A stretch of 11,953 bases of DNA from Deltaproteobacteria bacterium (GTDB lineage: Bacteria; Desulfobacterota; Desulfobulbia; Desulfobulbales; BM004). The notes below the pieces were generated by a model. The model saw only the letters and a program-made list of their open reading frames with translations, was not told where the DNA came from and searched no databases. Below, in pieces: positions 1 through 6,492 of the stretch (position 1 is its first letter; every line of letters starts with the position of its first letter). Location: contig JAFDCT010000375.1 of NCBI GenBank assembly GCA_019312695.1, positions 1 through 11,953 on the forward strand, written 5' to 3'. Position numbers and translations under genes: made by a program.

Positions 1-1143
1 ATCTTGGTCACCTTCTTTACTTGGTACTCCTGATATTAATTCTAATTCACTAGCGGTAAAAAATTGTTTATCTTCAGGGTCTGTAATTAATAAAGTTTCT
101 CTGATATGTGGTCTAAAAACAACTAATAGGGGTTCTACTTTTTTATTAAATGGACGACCGAAATGCTCATAGGTCAGGCCGGTAGCCATTCTGCCCCTCG
201 GGGTCCTGGTTAAAAACCCGGATTGGATTAGAAATGGTTCATAAACATCCTCCAGGGTACTTTTTTCTTCACTGACCGCAGTTGCCAGGGTTTCAATACC
301 TATCGGCCCACCGTTAAACTTGTCAATGATAGTCAAAAGAATGCGGCGGTCCATTTCATCCAGCCCTTTTTTGTCAACAGCAAGCATTTCCAGGGCCTGG
401 TCGGCAACTTCTGCCGTTATGACTTCATGTCCGCCCACCTGGGCAAAATCACGGACTCTCCGCAGCAGGCGGTTTGCAATTCTGGGTGTGCCGCGAGATC
501 TCCGGCCCAATTCCTTCGCCCCTTCCCTGTCAATTTTAAGGCCAAGTATTTTTGCTGAACGTTTTACAATCTGTACCAGGTCATCCGATGAATAAAAATC
601 TAGCCTCAGCATCACGCCGAACCTGTCCCTCAACGGGGGTGTTAAAAGGCCTGTCCTGGTTGTTGCACCAACGAGAGTAAACTGCGGCAGATCCATTTTT
701 ACCGAGCGAGCTCCAGGTCCCCGGCCGATCACCAGATCCAACTGGAAATCCTCCATGGCAGGATAGAGAATTTCTTCAACCACATGATTTAAACGATGTA
801 TTTCATCAATAAAAAGCACATCTCCCTGTTCCAGACTGGTAAGGATGGCAGCCAGGTCACCCTGTCTTTCAATGACAGGACCGGACGTCACTTTGATATT
901 TGACTCCATTTCATGGGCAATTATATAAGCAAGAGTGGTCTTGCCCAGTCCCGGAAAACCGTGGAACAGGACATGATCAAGTGGTTCGTTTCTCCCTTTT
1001 GCCGCCTTGATGAATACTTCAAGGTTTTTTTTGACCAGTTCCTGGCCGATATAATGCTTCAGTCTCCTGGGACGCAGGTTCTGCTCAACTGGCAGTTCTT
1101 CAGGTTCAGGCTGGCCGCTGACAATTCGTTCTTCGTGTATCAT
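1..1143 (-). CDS. ruvB: RuvB, Holliday junction branch-migration ATPase, 3' end beyond the window
   Basis: RuvB is the hexameric AAA+ motor that, with RuvA, drives branch migration of Holliday junctions in recombination and repair. The reading frame is open from ATG at 1143 to the first base of the window (381 codons, no stop). Visible motifs are Walker A GFPGLGKT (residues 62-69; F replaces the common P), Walker B FIDEIHR (111-117), sensor I GATTRTG (159-165), an RFG arginine finger (about 174), sensor [14 protein letters not shown] (218-229) and the C-terminal winged-helix signature TPRGRMAT, then YEHFG ending at residue 329. The ATG overlaps the TGA of ruvA (ATGA), so translation is probably coupled. 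The family normally stops a few residues after HFG (E. coli RuvB is 336 residues). Here the frame continues at least 52 residues ([14 protein letters not shown] and onward) in DNA of about 33 % GC with TTA, AGA and ATA codons, unlike the preceding roughly 50 % GC. Identity of residues 1-329 is certain; the tail is unexplained. Confidence 0.97.
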   Translation of the reverse strand, partial: MIHEERIVSGQPEPEELPVEQNLRPRRLKHYIGQELVKKNLEVFIKAAKGRNEPLDHVLFHGFPGLGKTTLAYIIAHEMESNIKVTSGPVIERQGDLAAILTSLEQGDVLFIDEIHRLNHVVEEILYPAMEDFQLDLVIGRGPGARSVKMDLPQFTLVGATTRTGLLTPPLRDRFGVMLRLDFYSSDDLVQIVKRSAKILGLKIDREGAKELGRRSRGTPRIANRLLRRVRDFAQVGGHEVITAEVADQALEMLAVDKKGLDEMDRRILLTIIDKFNGGPIGIETLATAVSEEKSTLEDVYEPFLIQSGFLTRTPRGRMATGLTYEHFGRPFNKKVEPLLVVFRPHIRETLLITDPEDKQFFTASELELISGVPSKEGDQD

Positions 1144-1760
1144 GCCAATGACCTCAATGTTTCACGGATTAATTCCTGTAGGGGCATTTCAGCCAGAGAC
1201 TCCGGAGTAAAACGTCTTTTCATTGCTGCCAGTGCGATATTCGCCCGGCTCTGCGGATAACCAAGGTTAACAAGGGCCGAAATAACATCTTTTTCCTTGC
1301 CGCCTTCCACCTGGCTGGCCGCACCAAAATCAGGAACTTCTTCAGCGGTACCGGCAATAACTCCGACTTTGTCCTTCAAATCAAGACAGAGCCTTTCCGC
1401 GGTTTTCTTGCCAACCCCTGAAAGGCCGGTCAGTCTGGCAATATCCTTTGTGGCTATGGCACGCGCCAGATCCGCCGGCCTGATCCCTGACAGGATGGCC
1501 AAGGCAAGCTTTGGCCCCACACCTGATACATTAATAAGCAGGAGGAACATCTGCTTTTCATCCGTATCGGCAAAACCAAAAAGGTGCAGGGCATCCTCCC
1601 TGACGTGGGTATAGGTATAAAGAAATGCTTCCTCGCCAAGCTGCGGCAGTTTCTCTACGCTGGCGGAAGAAAGAAACACCTCGTAACCTACACCATTAAC
1701 AAGAAGTGTTGCCTTCTCCTGAGATTTCTGAAAAAGCTCACCTTTGAGGCAGGATATCAT
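1140..1760 (-). CDS. ruvA: RuvA, Holliday junction-binding subunit
   Basis: RuvA binds the four-way Holliday junction as a tetramer and loads the RuvB motor onto the arms. The product is 206 residues, the usual family length, and starts [10 protein letters not shown], close to the typical MIGxLxG opening. The N-terminal OB-fold covers about residues 1-65 with the conserved HLFGF segment (59-63). Two helix-hairpin-helix DNA-binding motifs follow: [14 protein letters not shown] (about 77-90) and [13 protein letters not shown] (about 112-124). The C-terminal third domain (about 158-206), which contacts RuvB, contains the [12 protein letters not shown] segment. The stop overlaps the ruvB start by four bases. 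No strong ribosome-binding site precedes the ATG at 1760. The 85-base spacer to ruvC carries a triplet heptad repeat. Confidence 0.98.
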   Translation of the reverse strand: MISCLKGELFQKSQEKATLLVNGVGYEVFLSSASVEKLPQLGEEAFLYTYTHVREDALHLFGFADTDEKQMFLLLINVSGVGPKLALAILSGIRPADLARAIATKDIARLTGLSGVGKKTAERLCLDLKDKVGVIAGTAEEVPDFGAASQVEGGKEKDVISALVNLGYPQSRANIALAAMKRRFTPESLAEMPLQELIRETLRSLA

Positions 1761-1776
1761 AATTTTGGAGATTTAG

Positions 1777-1797
1777 GGTTCAAGGTTCAAGGTTCAA
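1777..1797. repeat. Three perfect tandem GGTTCAA heptads in the ruvC-ruvA spacer
   Basis: Three uninterrupted copies of GGTTCAA occupy 1777-1783, 1784-1790 and 1791-1797. On the coding strand of the operon they read TTGAACC three times, about 17-37 bases upstream of the ruvA start codon, so they lie in the ruvC-ruvA mRNA. Related TTCAAGG-type units recur at 2413-2428, 3286-3310 and 3445-3468. This resembles short tandemly repeated heptanucleotides described in cyanobacteria; that it is the same kind of element is my inference. Confidence 0.85.
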
Positions 1798-1845
1798 AAA
1801 ATGACATTTTCTTAAAAACTTAACACAAATAATCCAAAGTTGTTT

Positions 1846-2352
1846 TTATTTAACAACCTCTCCATCAATAACCGTCTGGTTGGCATGGCACATGGCAACA
1901 GCCAGAGCATCAGCCGCATCAGCACTTGGAGCAGCTGATAACTGCAGCAGCACCCTTACCATCTGCTGTACCTGATGTTTATCCGCATTACCATACCCTA
2001 CTACTGCCTGTTTCACCATCCTTGGTGTATAATCATACACCGGCAAACCATTATGCAGGGCTGCCAGGACCGCCACTCCCCTGGCATGCCCCAATTTCAG
2101 GGCCGTGCGCGGATTGGCGGCGACAAAAACATCCTCCACAGCAGCAACAGTAGGCTTATGGTTTGCAATTACTTCACACAAACCGTCAAAGATGATCTTT
2201 AGCCTCTCCGAAAAAGAATATTTATTACTGAGCCTGATAACTCCGCATGTTACATAGTACAGGCGGATTCCTTTCTTTGCTATAACACCATAGCCGGTGG
2301 CACGTGAACCTGGATCGATACCGAGGATACACTGGCTTTCAGTTTTTGCCAT
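1846..2352 (-). CDS. ruvC: RuvC, Holliday junction resolvase
   Basis: RuvC is the dimeric endonuclease that cuts Holliday junctions symmetrically, ending recombination begun by RecA and extended by RuvAB. The product is 168 residues (family about 160-175). The RNase H-like fold carries the four acidic metal ligands at the expected places: D13 in GIDPG, E73 in VEDVF, and D145 and D148 in SADAADALAVA. The segment NPRTALKLGHARGVAV (80-95) is also characteristic. The ATG at 2352 (MAKTESQCILGIDPG) fits the family, although the preceding bases (CTGTTGA) give no clear ribosome-binding site. The gene sits 112 bases downstream of yebC and 85 bases upstream of ruvA, the common yebC-ruvC-ruvA-ruvB order. 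Confidence 0.97.
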   Translation of the reverse strand: MAKTESQCILGIDPGSRATGYGVIAKKGIRLYYVTCGVIRLSNKYSFSERLKIIFDGLCEVIANHKPTVAAVEDVFVAANPRTALKLGHARGVAVLAALHNGLPVYDYTPRMVKQAVVGYGNADKHQVQQMVRVLLQLSAAPSADAADALAVAMCHANQTVIDGEVVK

Positions 2353-2391
2353 TCAACAGTGTTTTACATCCAGCAGAATGTTGATATTGAA

Positions 2392-2433
2392 ATTCTCCAC
2401 GGCAGTTAAGAACAGAATTGAACCTTGGAGAAT
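2392..2433. repeat. 11-base inverted repeat (hairpin) in the yebC-ruvC spacer
   Basis: ATTCTCCACGG (2392-2402) can pair with CCTTGGAGAAT (2423-2433): eight outer pairs, one C-T mismatch, then two more G-C pairs, closing a 20-base loop. It lies between the yebC stop and the ruvC start, so the operon mRNA could fold here. The right arm includes a TTCAAGG-family heptad (TTGAACCTTGG on the plus strand). There is no adjoining T-run, so it is not a standard intrinsic terminator. It may be a processing or attenuation hairpin, or a repeat remnant. Confidence 0.6.
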
Positions 2434-2464
2434 ATACCTTCAGTTCATTTGCATATTTCCAGTA

Positions 2465-3214
2465 TCAGGACACCGATTCCATTATATCATCAGGAATATC
2501 AAAATTTGCATAGACATTCTGAACATCATCATGGTCCTCCAGGCTTTCCAGGAGCTTCAGGATCTGCCTGGCGGTTTTTTCATCAGTTATTTCAACAGTA
2601 TTTTGGGGGACCATTGCTACGGAAGCTTCAATGAATTTAACGCCATCAGCCTCCAAAGCTTCCCGCACAGACTCAAAATCATCCGGTGACGTTTCAACCT
2701 GGAAAACATTATCCTCTTCAACAACATCCTGAGCACCTGCTTCAAGGACCTTGTCCATCAGTTCCTCTTCGTCGATTGTTTCTTTATCAACCAGAATGGT
2801 ACCTTTCTTATCAAACATCCAGGATACGCAGCCGGACTCACCAAGATTGCCGCCGTTTTTGCTGAAATAATGACGGATGTCCGCCACTGTCCGGTTTTTA
2901 TTATCGGTCATGCAGTCAACCAGAACCGCAACTCCTCCGGGGGCATATCCTTCGTAGGTTATCTCTTCATACAATACCCCCTCAAGCTCGCCGGTCCCTT
3001 TCTTGATTGCCCGTTCGATATTATCCTTGGGCATGTTTTCTGTTTTGGCAGAAGCAATGGCAGCACGCAGCCTTGGGTTGCCGATAGGATCTCCGCCGCC
3101 CATTCTTGCAGCAACGGTAATTTCCTTGATAAGCCTGGTGAAAATTTTACCTCTTTTGGCATCGATAGCACCCTTTTTTCTCTTAATGGTGCTCCATTTA
3201 GAATGTCCCGACAC
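2465..3214 (-). CDS. yebC: YebC/PmpR family regulatory protein
   Basis: This is a member of the YebC/TACO1 family. Members have been described as DNA-binding regulators (PmpR) and, more recently, as factors helping ribosomes through difficult sequences. The product is 249 residues, the normal length. The N-terminal signature [25 protein letters not shown] is intact, followed by [28 protein letters not shown] (about 46-73) and [24 protein letters not shown] (about 86-109). The acidic C-terminal part ends in [12 protein letters not shown], as usual. The start is GTG at 3214, chosen because the family begins MSGHSKW and a strong ribosome-binding site (GGGAGG) lies eight bases upstream. It heads the operon with ruvC, ruvA and ruvB. 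Confidence 0.98.
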   Translation of the reverse strand: MSGHSKWSTIKRKKGAIDAKRGKIFTRLIKEITVAARMGGGDPIGNPRLRAAIASAKTENMPKDNIERAIKKGTGELEGVLYEEITYEGYAPGGVAVLVDCMTDNKNRTVADIRHYFSKNGGNLGESGCVSWMFDKKGTILVDKETIDEEELMDKVLEAGAQDVVEEDNVFQVETSPDDFESVREALEADGVKFIEASVAMVPQNTVEITDEKTARQILKLLESLEDHDDVQNVYANFDIPDDIMESVS

Positions 3215-3222
3215 GAACTATA

Positions 3223-3228
3223 CCTCCC
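3223..3228 (-). promoter_or_regulatory. Ribosome-binding site of yebC (fixes the GTG start)
   Basis: On the minus strand GGGAGG is followed by an eight-base spacer (TATAGTTC) and GTG. It is one of the two strongest Shine-Dalgarno sites in the window and decides the non-ATG start. Confidence 0.8.
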
Positions 3229-3285
3229 TTTCTATCTTAAACGTTGAATTGTAATAATCTTTTAGTTGAAAAAAATCATAAAAGG

Positions 3286-3468
3286 ATTCAAGGTGTCGAG
3301 GTTTCAAGGGATCAGGGAAATACTATTAGAAACAGACTGATTTGCTGAAAAACATTAATTAAGAAAAAGAGGTAAAAAGGGACAGCTATTAAAATTAATC
3401 ACTGTCTTCACTTCAACAAGTCAGCCCATATTTTTAGCTGTACACTTGAAACCTTGTCTCCTTGAACC
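3286..3468. repeat. Inverted heptad arrays flanking a small palindrome (MITE- or REP-like segment)
   Basis: The left arm at 3286-3310 (ATTCAAGGTGTCGAGG then TTTCAAGGG) and the reverse complement of the right arm at 3445-3468 (GTTCAAGGAGACAAGG then TTTCAAG) agree at about 19 of 24 positions. Each arm is itself built of TTCAAGG-like units. The roughly 135 bases between contain the hairpin at 3381-3406 and no convincing gene. The whole fills most of the yebC-rlmE spacer. It may be a non-autonomous mobile element or two independent repeat insertions in opposite orientation. Confidence 0.55.
3381..3406. repeat. Small palindrome GACAG..ATTAA-AA-TTAAT..CTGTC
   Basis: GACAG (3381-3385) pairs with CTGTC (3402-3406), and ATTAA (3388-3392) with TTAAT (3395-3399). 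They are separated by two-base mismatches (CT/CA), with a two-base loop. The left arm is preceded by AAAAAGG. The layout is that of a short palindromic intergenic element of the REP type, but I see no copy elsewhere in the window and no associated transposase. Confidence 0.5.
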
Positions 3469-3476
3469 CTGGAAAC

Positions 3477-4073
3477 CTATTTTTTAAATTCCATCCCAAG
3501 GACAAAAACCTCTCTACTTTCACTCCGAGAACTTCTGGGTTTAACGATCTTAACCGTTTTAAAGCTCTTTCGCACTGAATCTACATATTCTCTGAAATCT
3601 TCCCCTTCAAAAACCTTGACATAGAAATTACCGTCTTTTTCAAGCAATCGCCCGGCTAGTTCCAGAACACGTCTGGCCAGATTGAGAGACTGCTGTTGAT
3701 CCACCCATTTATTGCCTGATGTACGGGGAGCTATGTCGCTAAGAATTACCTGGAAACTCTCCCTGGTTTTCTGAATTTTTCCAACAATATCATCGGCCAT
3801 AATGTCATCCGGCAGCCAGACAATCTCTGCTGCTTTGGCCACAGTGACCTTTTTCCCCTCCTGTAGGTCAACTCCTACCACAAGCCCTTTAGGCCCAATT
3901 ATTTTTGCAGCATAAATTGACCAGCTGCCGGGTTGGCAGCCGAGATCAAGAACAGCATTACCGGTTTTCAGGAATTGAAACTTCTTTTGTGCCTCTTCCA
4001 GTTTATAAACTGAACGGGCAGGATACTTTTCCTTTTTCGCCTTTTTAAAATAATAGTCTTGAACTTTGCGCAC
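3477..4073 (-). CDS. rlmE: RlmE (FtsJ/RrmJ), 23S rRNA 2'-O-methyltransferase
   Basis: RlmE uses S-adenosylmethionine to methylate the ribose of a conserved uridine (U2552 in E. coli) in the A-loop of 23S rRNA, a late step of large-subunit assembly. The product is 198 residues with a Rossmann-like fold. The SAM-binding motif is VLDLGCQPGSW (41-51), with GVDL at 67-70. The K-D-K-E catalytic tetrad is visible as K24 (SVYKL), D113 (SDIAP), K153 (VKVFEGED) and E188 (SRSESREVFVLG). The N-terminus is shorter than in E. coli, as in many non-enteric homologues. The start is GTG at 4073; AGG eight bases upstream is a weak ribosome-binding site, and RKVQDYYFKKAKKEKYPARSVYKLEE matches the expected start of the domain. 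It is flanked on both sides by repeat-bearing spacers, so it is probably transcribed alone. Confidence 0.95.
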   Translation of the reverse strand: MRKVQDYYFKKAKKEKYPARSVYKLEEAQKKFQFLKTGNAVLDLGCQPGSWSIYAAKIIGPKGLVVGVDLQEGKKVTVAKAAEIVWLPDDIMADDIVGKIQKTRESFQVILSDIAPRTSGNKWVDQQQSLNLARRVLELAGRLLEKDGNFYVKVFEGEDFREYVDSVRKSFKTVKIVKPRSSRSESREVFVLGMEFKK

Positions 4074-4101
4074 TCTTTAGCCTATTTAATCAGCCTTTAC
4101 A

Positions 4102-4162
4102 AGCTTTCAGCATTCAGCCTTATTAACCATAACAATTCTTTAGCTGACAGCTGACAACTGTT
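4102..4162. repeat. Degenerate and perfect heptads of the AGCTGAC/AGCTTTC type
   Basis: Two short arrays lie upstream of rlmE. AGCTTTC (4102-4108), AGCATTC (4109-4115) and AGCCTTA (4116-4122) share AGC at seven-base steps. After 19 unrelated bases, AGCTGAC (4142-4148), AGCTGAC (4149-4155) and AACTGTT (4156-4162) repeat at the same step. The second array touches the stop codon of the glgP relic. Its unit differs from the TTCAAGG family but has the same length. Confidence 0.6.
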
Positions 4163-4294
4163 CTAAATTGTAAGCCCCCAGATTTCTTCAGCATATTCAC
4201 GGATTGTTCTGTCAGTGGAAAATTTACCCATCCTGGCTTCCCCCATAAGGAATCGATGACTTATCTCATAAATACTCTCAAGATGTCTTAAAAT
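4163..4294 (-). pseudogene. glgP: Relic of glycogen/alpha-glucan phosphorylase with an internal deletion
   Basis: Reading the minus strand from 4294 to the TAG at 4163-4165 gives 43 residues in one frame. The first part, ILRHLESIYEISHRFL, matches the conserved LPRHLQIIYEINHRFL segment in the middle of GlgP. It runs directly into ARMGKFSTDRTIREYAEEIW, which is the conserved end of GlgP (usual form ARMGKFSSDRTIxEYAxxIW). The several hundred residues that normally separate these two segments, including the pyridoxal-phosphate lysine region, are missing. Upstream of 4294 the frame decays (FFISCHCK) and meets the cca stop after about 30 bases. No start or ribosome-binding site is visible. I infer a deletion relic, not an expressed peptide. 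Confidence 0.8.
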
Positions 4295-4315
4295 TTTACA
4301 ATGACACGAAATAAA

Positions 4316-4338
4316 AAATCAAATTATTTATATGATTT
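4316..4338 (-). terminator. Weak AT-rich hairpin at the end of cca
   Basis: On the minus strand AAATCA and TGATTT can pair (11-base loop) and are followed by TTTATTT. The hairpin overlaps the cca stop codon. The stem is six pairs with only one G-C, so termination would be inefficient. The call is tentative. Confidence 0.25.
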
Positions 4339-5823
4339 CAGGTAGTTTTTCACCCAGTCCAGGGCCTGTTCCCTGTCCAGGACTTGCCCTTCAACCTGGG
4401 CATTTTCAAGACCGTCAAATATTTCCCTGAATATTGGTCCCGGTTCAATCTCAAAAAAGTCTATGAGGTCATTACCGGAAAGCAATCGATTAGTCATTGC
4501 CGGTTTGATTGTCTGGCGGTATATAGCTTCAGTCTCTTGGAACAGGCTGGCAATTTCATTTTCCATGCCAGGTGGTTTGCCTGTTCCTTCTCCTGCCAGG
4601 CTGTCTGCCATAGACAAAACAAATAAACCCGGAAATTCTTCGCCAACCGATTTTATAAGCCGCAGGTAAGCTTTAGGTGTTACTCCGGTCTTTTTACGGG
4701 CATTGTTCAGGTGAAAAGGCCACATGTGAATAGAAATAAAATGGGAAACAAAATCCCTGTCAGCCCTGCTCCACTTAAAGCGTTCTGCAATAATATCAAA
4801 AATCCTCGCACCCTCTTTATCATGGCTATAAAACGTAATACGTCCACCCCGATCTTCCCTTATTGCCTGAGTTTCCGGTTTGCCCAGATCATGAAACAGG
4901 GCTGCCCATTTCAGCAGGATCTTCCTCCTGCCTCCTTCCAGATAATCGGTCAGCAGCTCCCCAAATGCTGGAAAATATTTCCCGGGATATTTCAGCACAT
5001 TCTCCATATGTCTGAGGGTATCAACACCATGTTCAAATACATCCAGGTGATGGCTGGAAGGCTGCTGCACGCCTACGCCCCTGTACAACTCCGGTATTAA
5101 TTCCTCAAGTACCCCGCTTCCATGCATGGCTTCTACAGTAATTATTGCTTCAGGAAATGCCATTATGCAGTCAAGTTCGTGGGCTATTCGTTCTTCTGCG
5201 GCCAGAAAGAGAAGATGGACATGGGTCTGTATTTGTTTTTCGGTCTGCGGTTCAATATCAAACCCGAATGTGGCCATAAACCTGTATGCCCTGAGAAGCC
5301 TTAGCGGGTCACTGATAAAAGTAGCAGCAGAACTGGACCGTATTATTTTATTGCGCAAATCATCCTGGCCCCGGGCAGGGTCAACAACTTCAGGCGGGTC
5401 AACATCACCCCAGGAGCCTGGAACCTGAGCCGGAAAAGGTACTGCCATGCTGTTTATAGTGAAATCTCTTTTCAGCAGATCCTCTTCAATGGTCTTTGCG
5501 CCTTCACGAAACGATGAAAAATCAATGCAGACTCCCTGCCATACAACCCTTGCCACATCTTCTTCCTCGTCCATAGGTATGAAGGTTCCTCCCAGTTTTT
5601 GAGCAAGCTCTCCAGCCCAGTCGAAACTCCTGCTTGTGACGGTTACATCGAGATCCTTTGAGGGAAATCCTAATAACCAGTCACGCACAGTACCGCCCGA
5701 AATAAAGCAGGGGGAAGATTTTTCCTGTGCAATATCAACCAGTGCCTGAACAACGGATTCAGGATACTGCTCCAATAATTTCCAATGATTATTTCTCATG
5801 CCGGGTATTTTTGATTCCCTCAT
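4324..5823 (-). CDS. cca: tRNA CCA nucleotidyltransferase (poly(A) polymerase family) with HD domain
   Basis: This class II nucleotidyltransferase adds or repairs the 3' CCA end of tRNAs; some members of the family are poly(A) polymerases or add only part of CCA. The product is 499 residues. The head domain shows GGTVRD (43-48), the two metal-binding aspartates in KDLDV (D57, D59), EEDLLKRDFTINSMA (113-127) with the RD pair, and SDPLRLLRAYRF (171-182). A metal-dependent HD phosphohydrolase domain follows (LLKWAALFHDLGKPETQ, about 303-319, H311/D312; later H334 in YSHDKEGA). A GNDLI segment (450-454) lies in the tail region. The ATG at 5823 is preceded by AAAAAGG about four bases away; a second ATG at codon 9 is possible. 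It diverges from the thioredoxin-like gene across 159 bases. Whether it adds CCA, CC or A cannot be settled from sequence alone. Confidence 0.9.
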   Translation of the reverse strand: MRESKIPGMRNNHWKLLEQYPESVVQALVDIAQEKSSPCFISGGTVRDWLLGFPSKDLDVTVTSRSFDWAGELAQKLGGTFIPMDEEEDVARVVWQGVCIDFSSFREGAKTIEEDLLKRDFTINSMAVPFPAQVPGSWGDVDPPEVVDPARGQDDLRNKIIRSSSAATFISDPLRLLRAYRFMATFGFDIEPQTEKQIQTHVHLLFLAAEERIAHELDCIMAFPEAIITVEAMHGSGVLEELIPELYRGVGVQQPSSHHLDVFEHGVDTLRHMENVLKYPGKYFPAFGELLTDYLEGGRRKILLKWAALFHDLGKPETQAIREDRGGRITFYSHDKEGARIFDIIAERFKWSRADRDFVSHFISIHMWPFHLNNARKKTGVTPKAYLRLIKSVGEEFPGLFVLSMADSLAGEGTGKPPGMENEIASLFQETEAIYRQTIKPAMTNRLLSGNDLIDFFEIEPGPIFREIFDGLENAQVEGQVLDREQALDWVKNYLKSYK

Positions 5824-5892
5824 GCCTTTTTACAGATTTCAGCCATTGATCTTACATTCTGCTGAATACAACATTTGTTTATAAAGCTGATC

Positions 5893-5920
5893 TTGCCGGA
5901 ATTGATTAAATTGTTATATT
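5893..5920 (+). promoter_or_regulatory. Possible sigma-70-type promoter for the thioredoxin-like gene
   Basis: TTGCCG (5893-5898) and TATATT (5915-5920) are 16 bases apart. This would start transcription near 5927 and leave a leader of about 55 bases. Downstream, TTAGT (5938-5942) and ACTAA (5960-5964) form a wide inverted repeat around two direct GTCAA copies, a place where a repressor could bind. Motif match only. Confidence 0.3.
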
Positions 5921-5982
5921 GCTTTTATCTGACTCGGTTAGTCAACATATTTTGTCAATACTAAAAACAAACAGTTCGTACC

Positions 5983-6471
5983 ATGGATGCCCCATTGCAA
6001 AGAACAATACGAATAGGTAATGCAACCGTTGGTTTGCTGGGCCTTGATATTGCCCTTGTGCAGCTGTCCGGCAGGGAGATAGCAGAAGATGATGCTGTCG
6101 AATACCTCTATGAACAGGTGAGCCGGAAAAATTATATTCCCGAGCAGGCTATCAAACCATACAAGGAAGCCTTACGTAAGGAATACCGACGTTACTTCAA
6201 TCTGGAAAAATTTTCTGGACAGGGCTTAACGATTCGCGTCCTGGGGCGGCCATGTGTTACCTGTAATAAATTAAAAACAATGCTCATTGACATCCTGCAG
6301 GAAAAAAATGTGGCAGCCGATATCGAAGACGTCCAGGATCTGGATGAAATCTGGCGTTACGGCGTCACGAAAACCCCGGCCCTCATCATCAATGGCGAGG
6401 TCAAAAGCGCTGGTATACAACCCCCGCGGATCCAGATTGAAAAGTGGGTGGAAGAAGCTATAGCTGAATAA
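5983..6471 (+). CDS. Two-part protein with C-terminal thioredoxin-fold CxxC domain
   Basis: The product is 162 residues without signal peptide or membrane segment, so it is probably cytoplasmic. Residues about 82-162 look like a small thioredoxin/glutaredoxin-type domain of the Thioredoxin_3 (MTH895-like) kind: IRVLGRPCVTCNKL with redox cysteines C91 and C94, the cis-proline loop KTPALIINGEV (P132), and the ending EKWVEEAIAE. Residues about 8-72 form a separate, mostly helical region (LLGLDIALVQLSGREIAEDD, then AVEYLYEQ to EALRKEYRRYF) that I do not recognise. It may act as a dithiol reductant or metal/sulfur carrier, but the partner is unknown. The ATG at 5983 lacks a clear Shine-Dalgarno sequence. 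The gene diverges from cca and converges on rlpA with only 21 bases between stop codons and no visible terminator hairpin. Confidence 0.75.
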   Translation: MDAPLQRTIRIGNATVGLLGLDIALVQLSGREIAEDDAVEYLYEQVSRKNYIPEQAIKPYKEALRKEYRRYFNLEKFSGQGLTIRVLGRPCVTCNKLKTMLIDILQEKNVAADIEDVQDLDEIWRYGVTKTPALIINGEVKSAGIQPPRIQIEKWVEEAIAE

Positions 6472-6492
6472 CTAAAGGCTTAGCGCAAGAAA

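Noticed and set aside
913..1614. Long plus-strand open frames opposite ruvB and ruvA
   Set aside because: They are mirror frames of strongly conserved minus-strand genes; their translations show no family features.
3286..3468. A CRISPR array in the repeat-rich spacer
   Set aside because: The repeat units are seven or eight bases and degenerate; there are no 25-40 base repeats with even spacers and no cas gene nearby.
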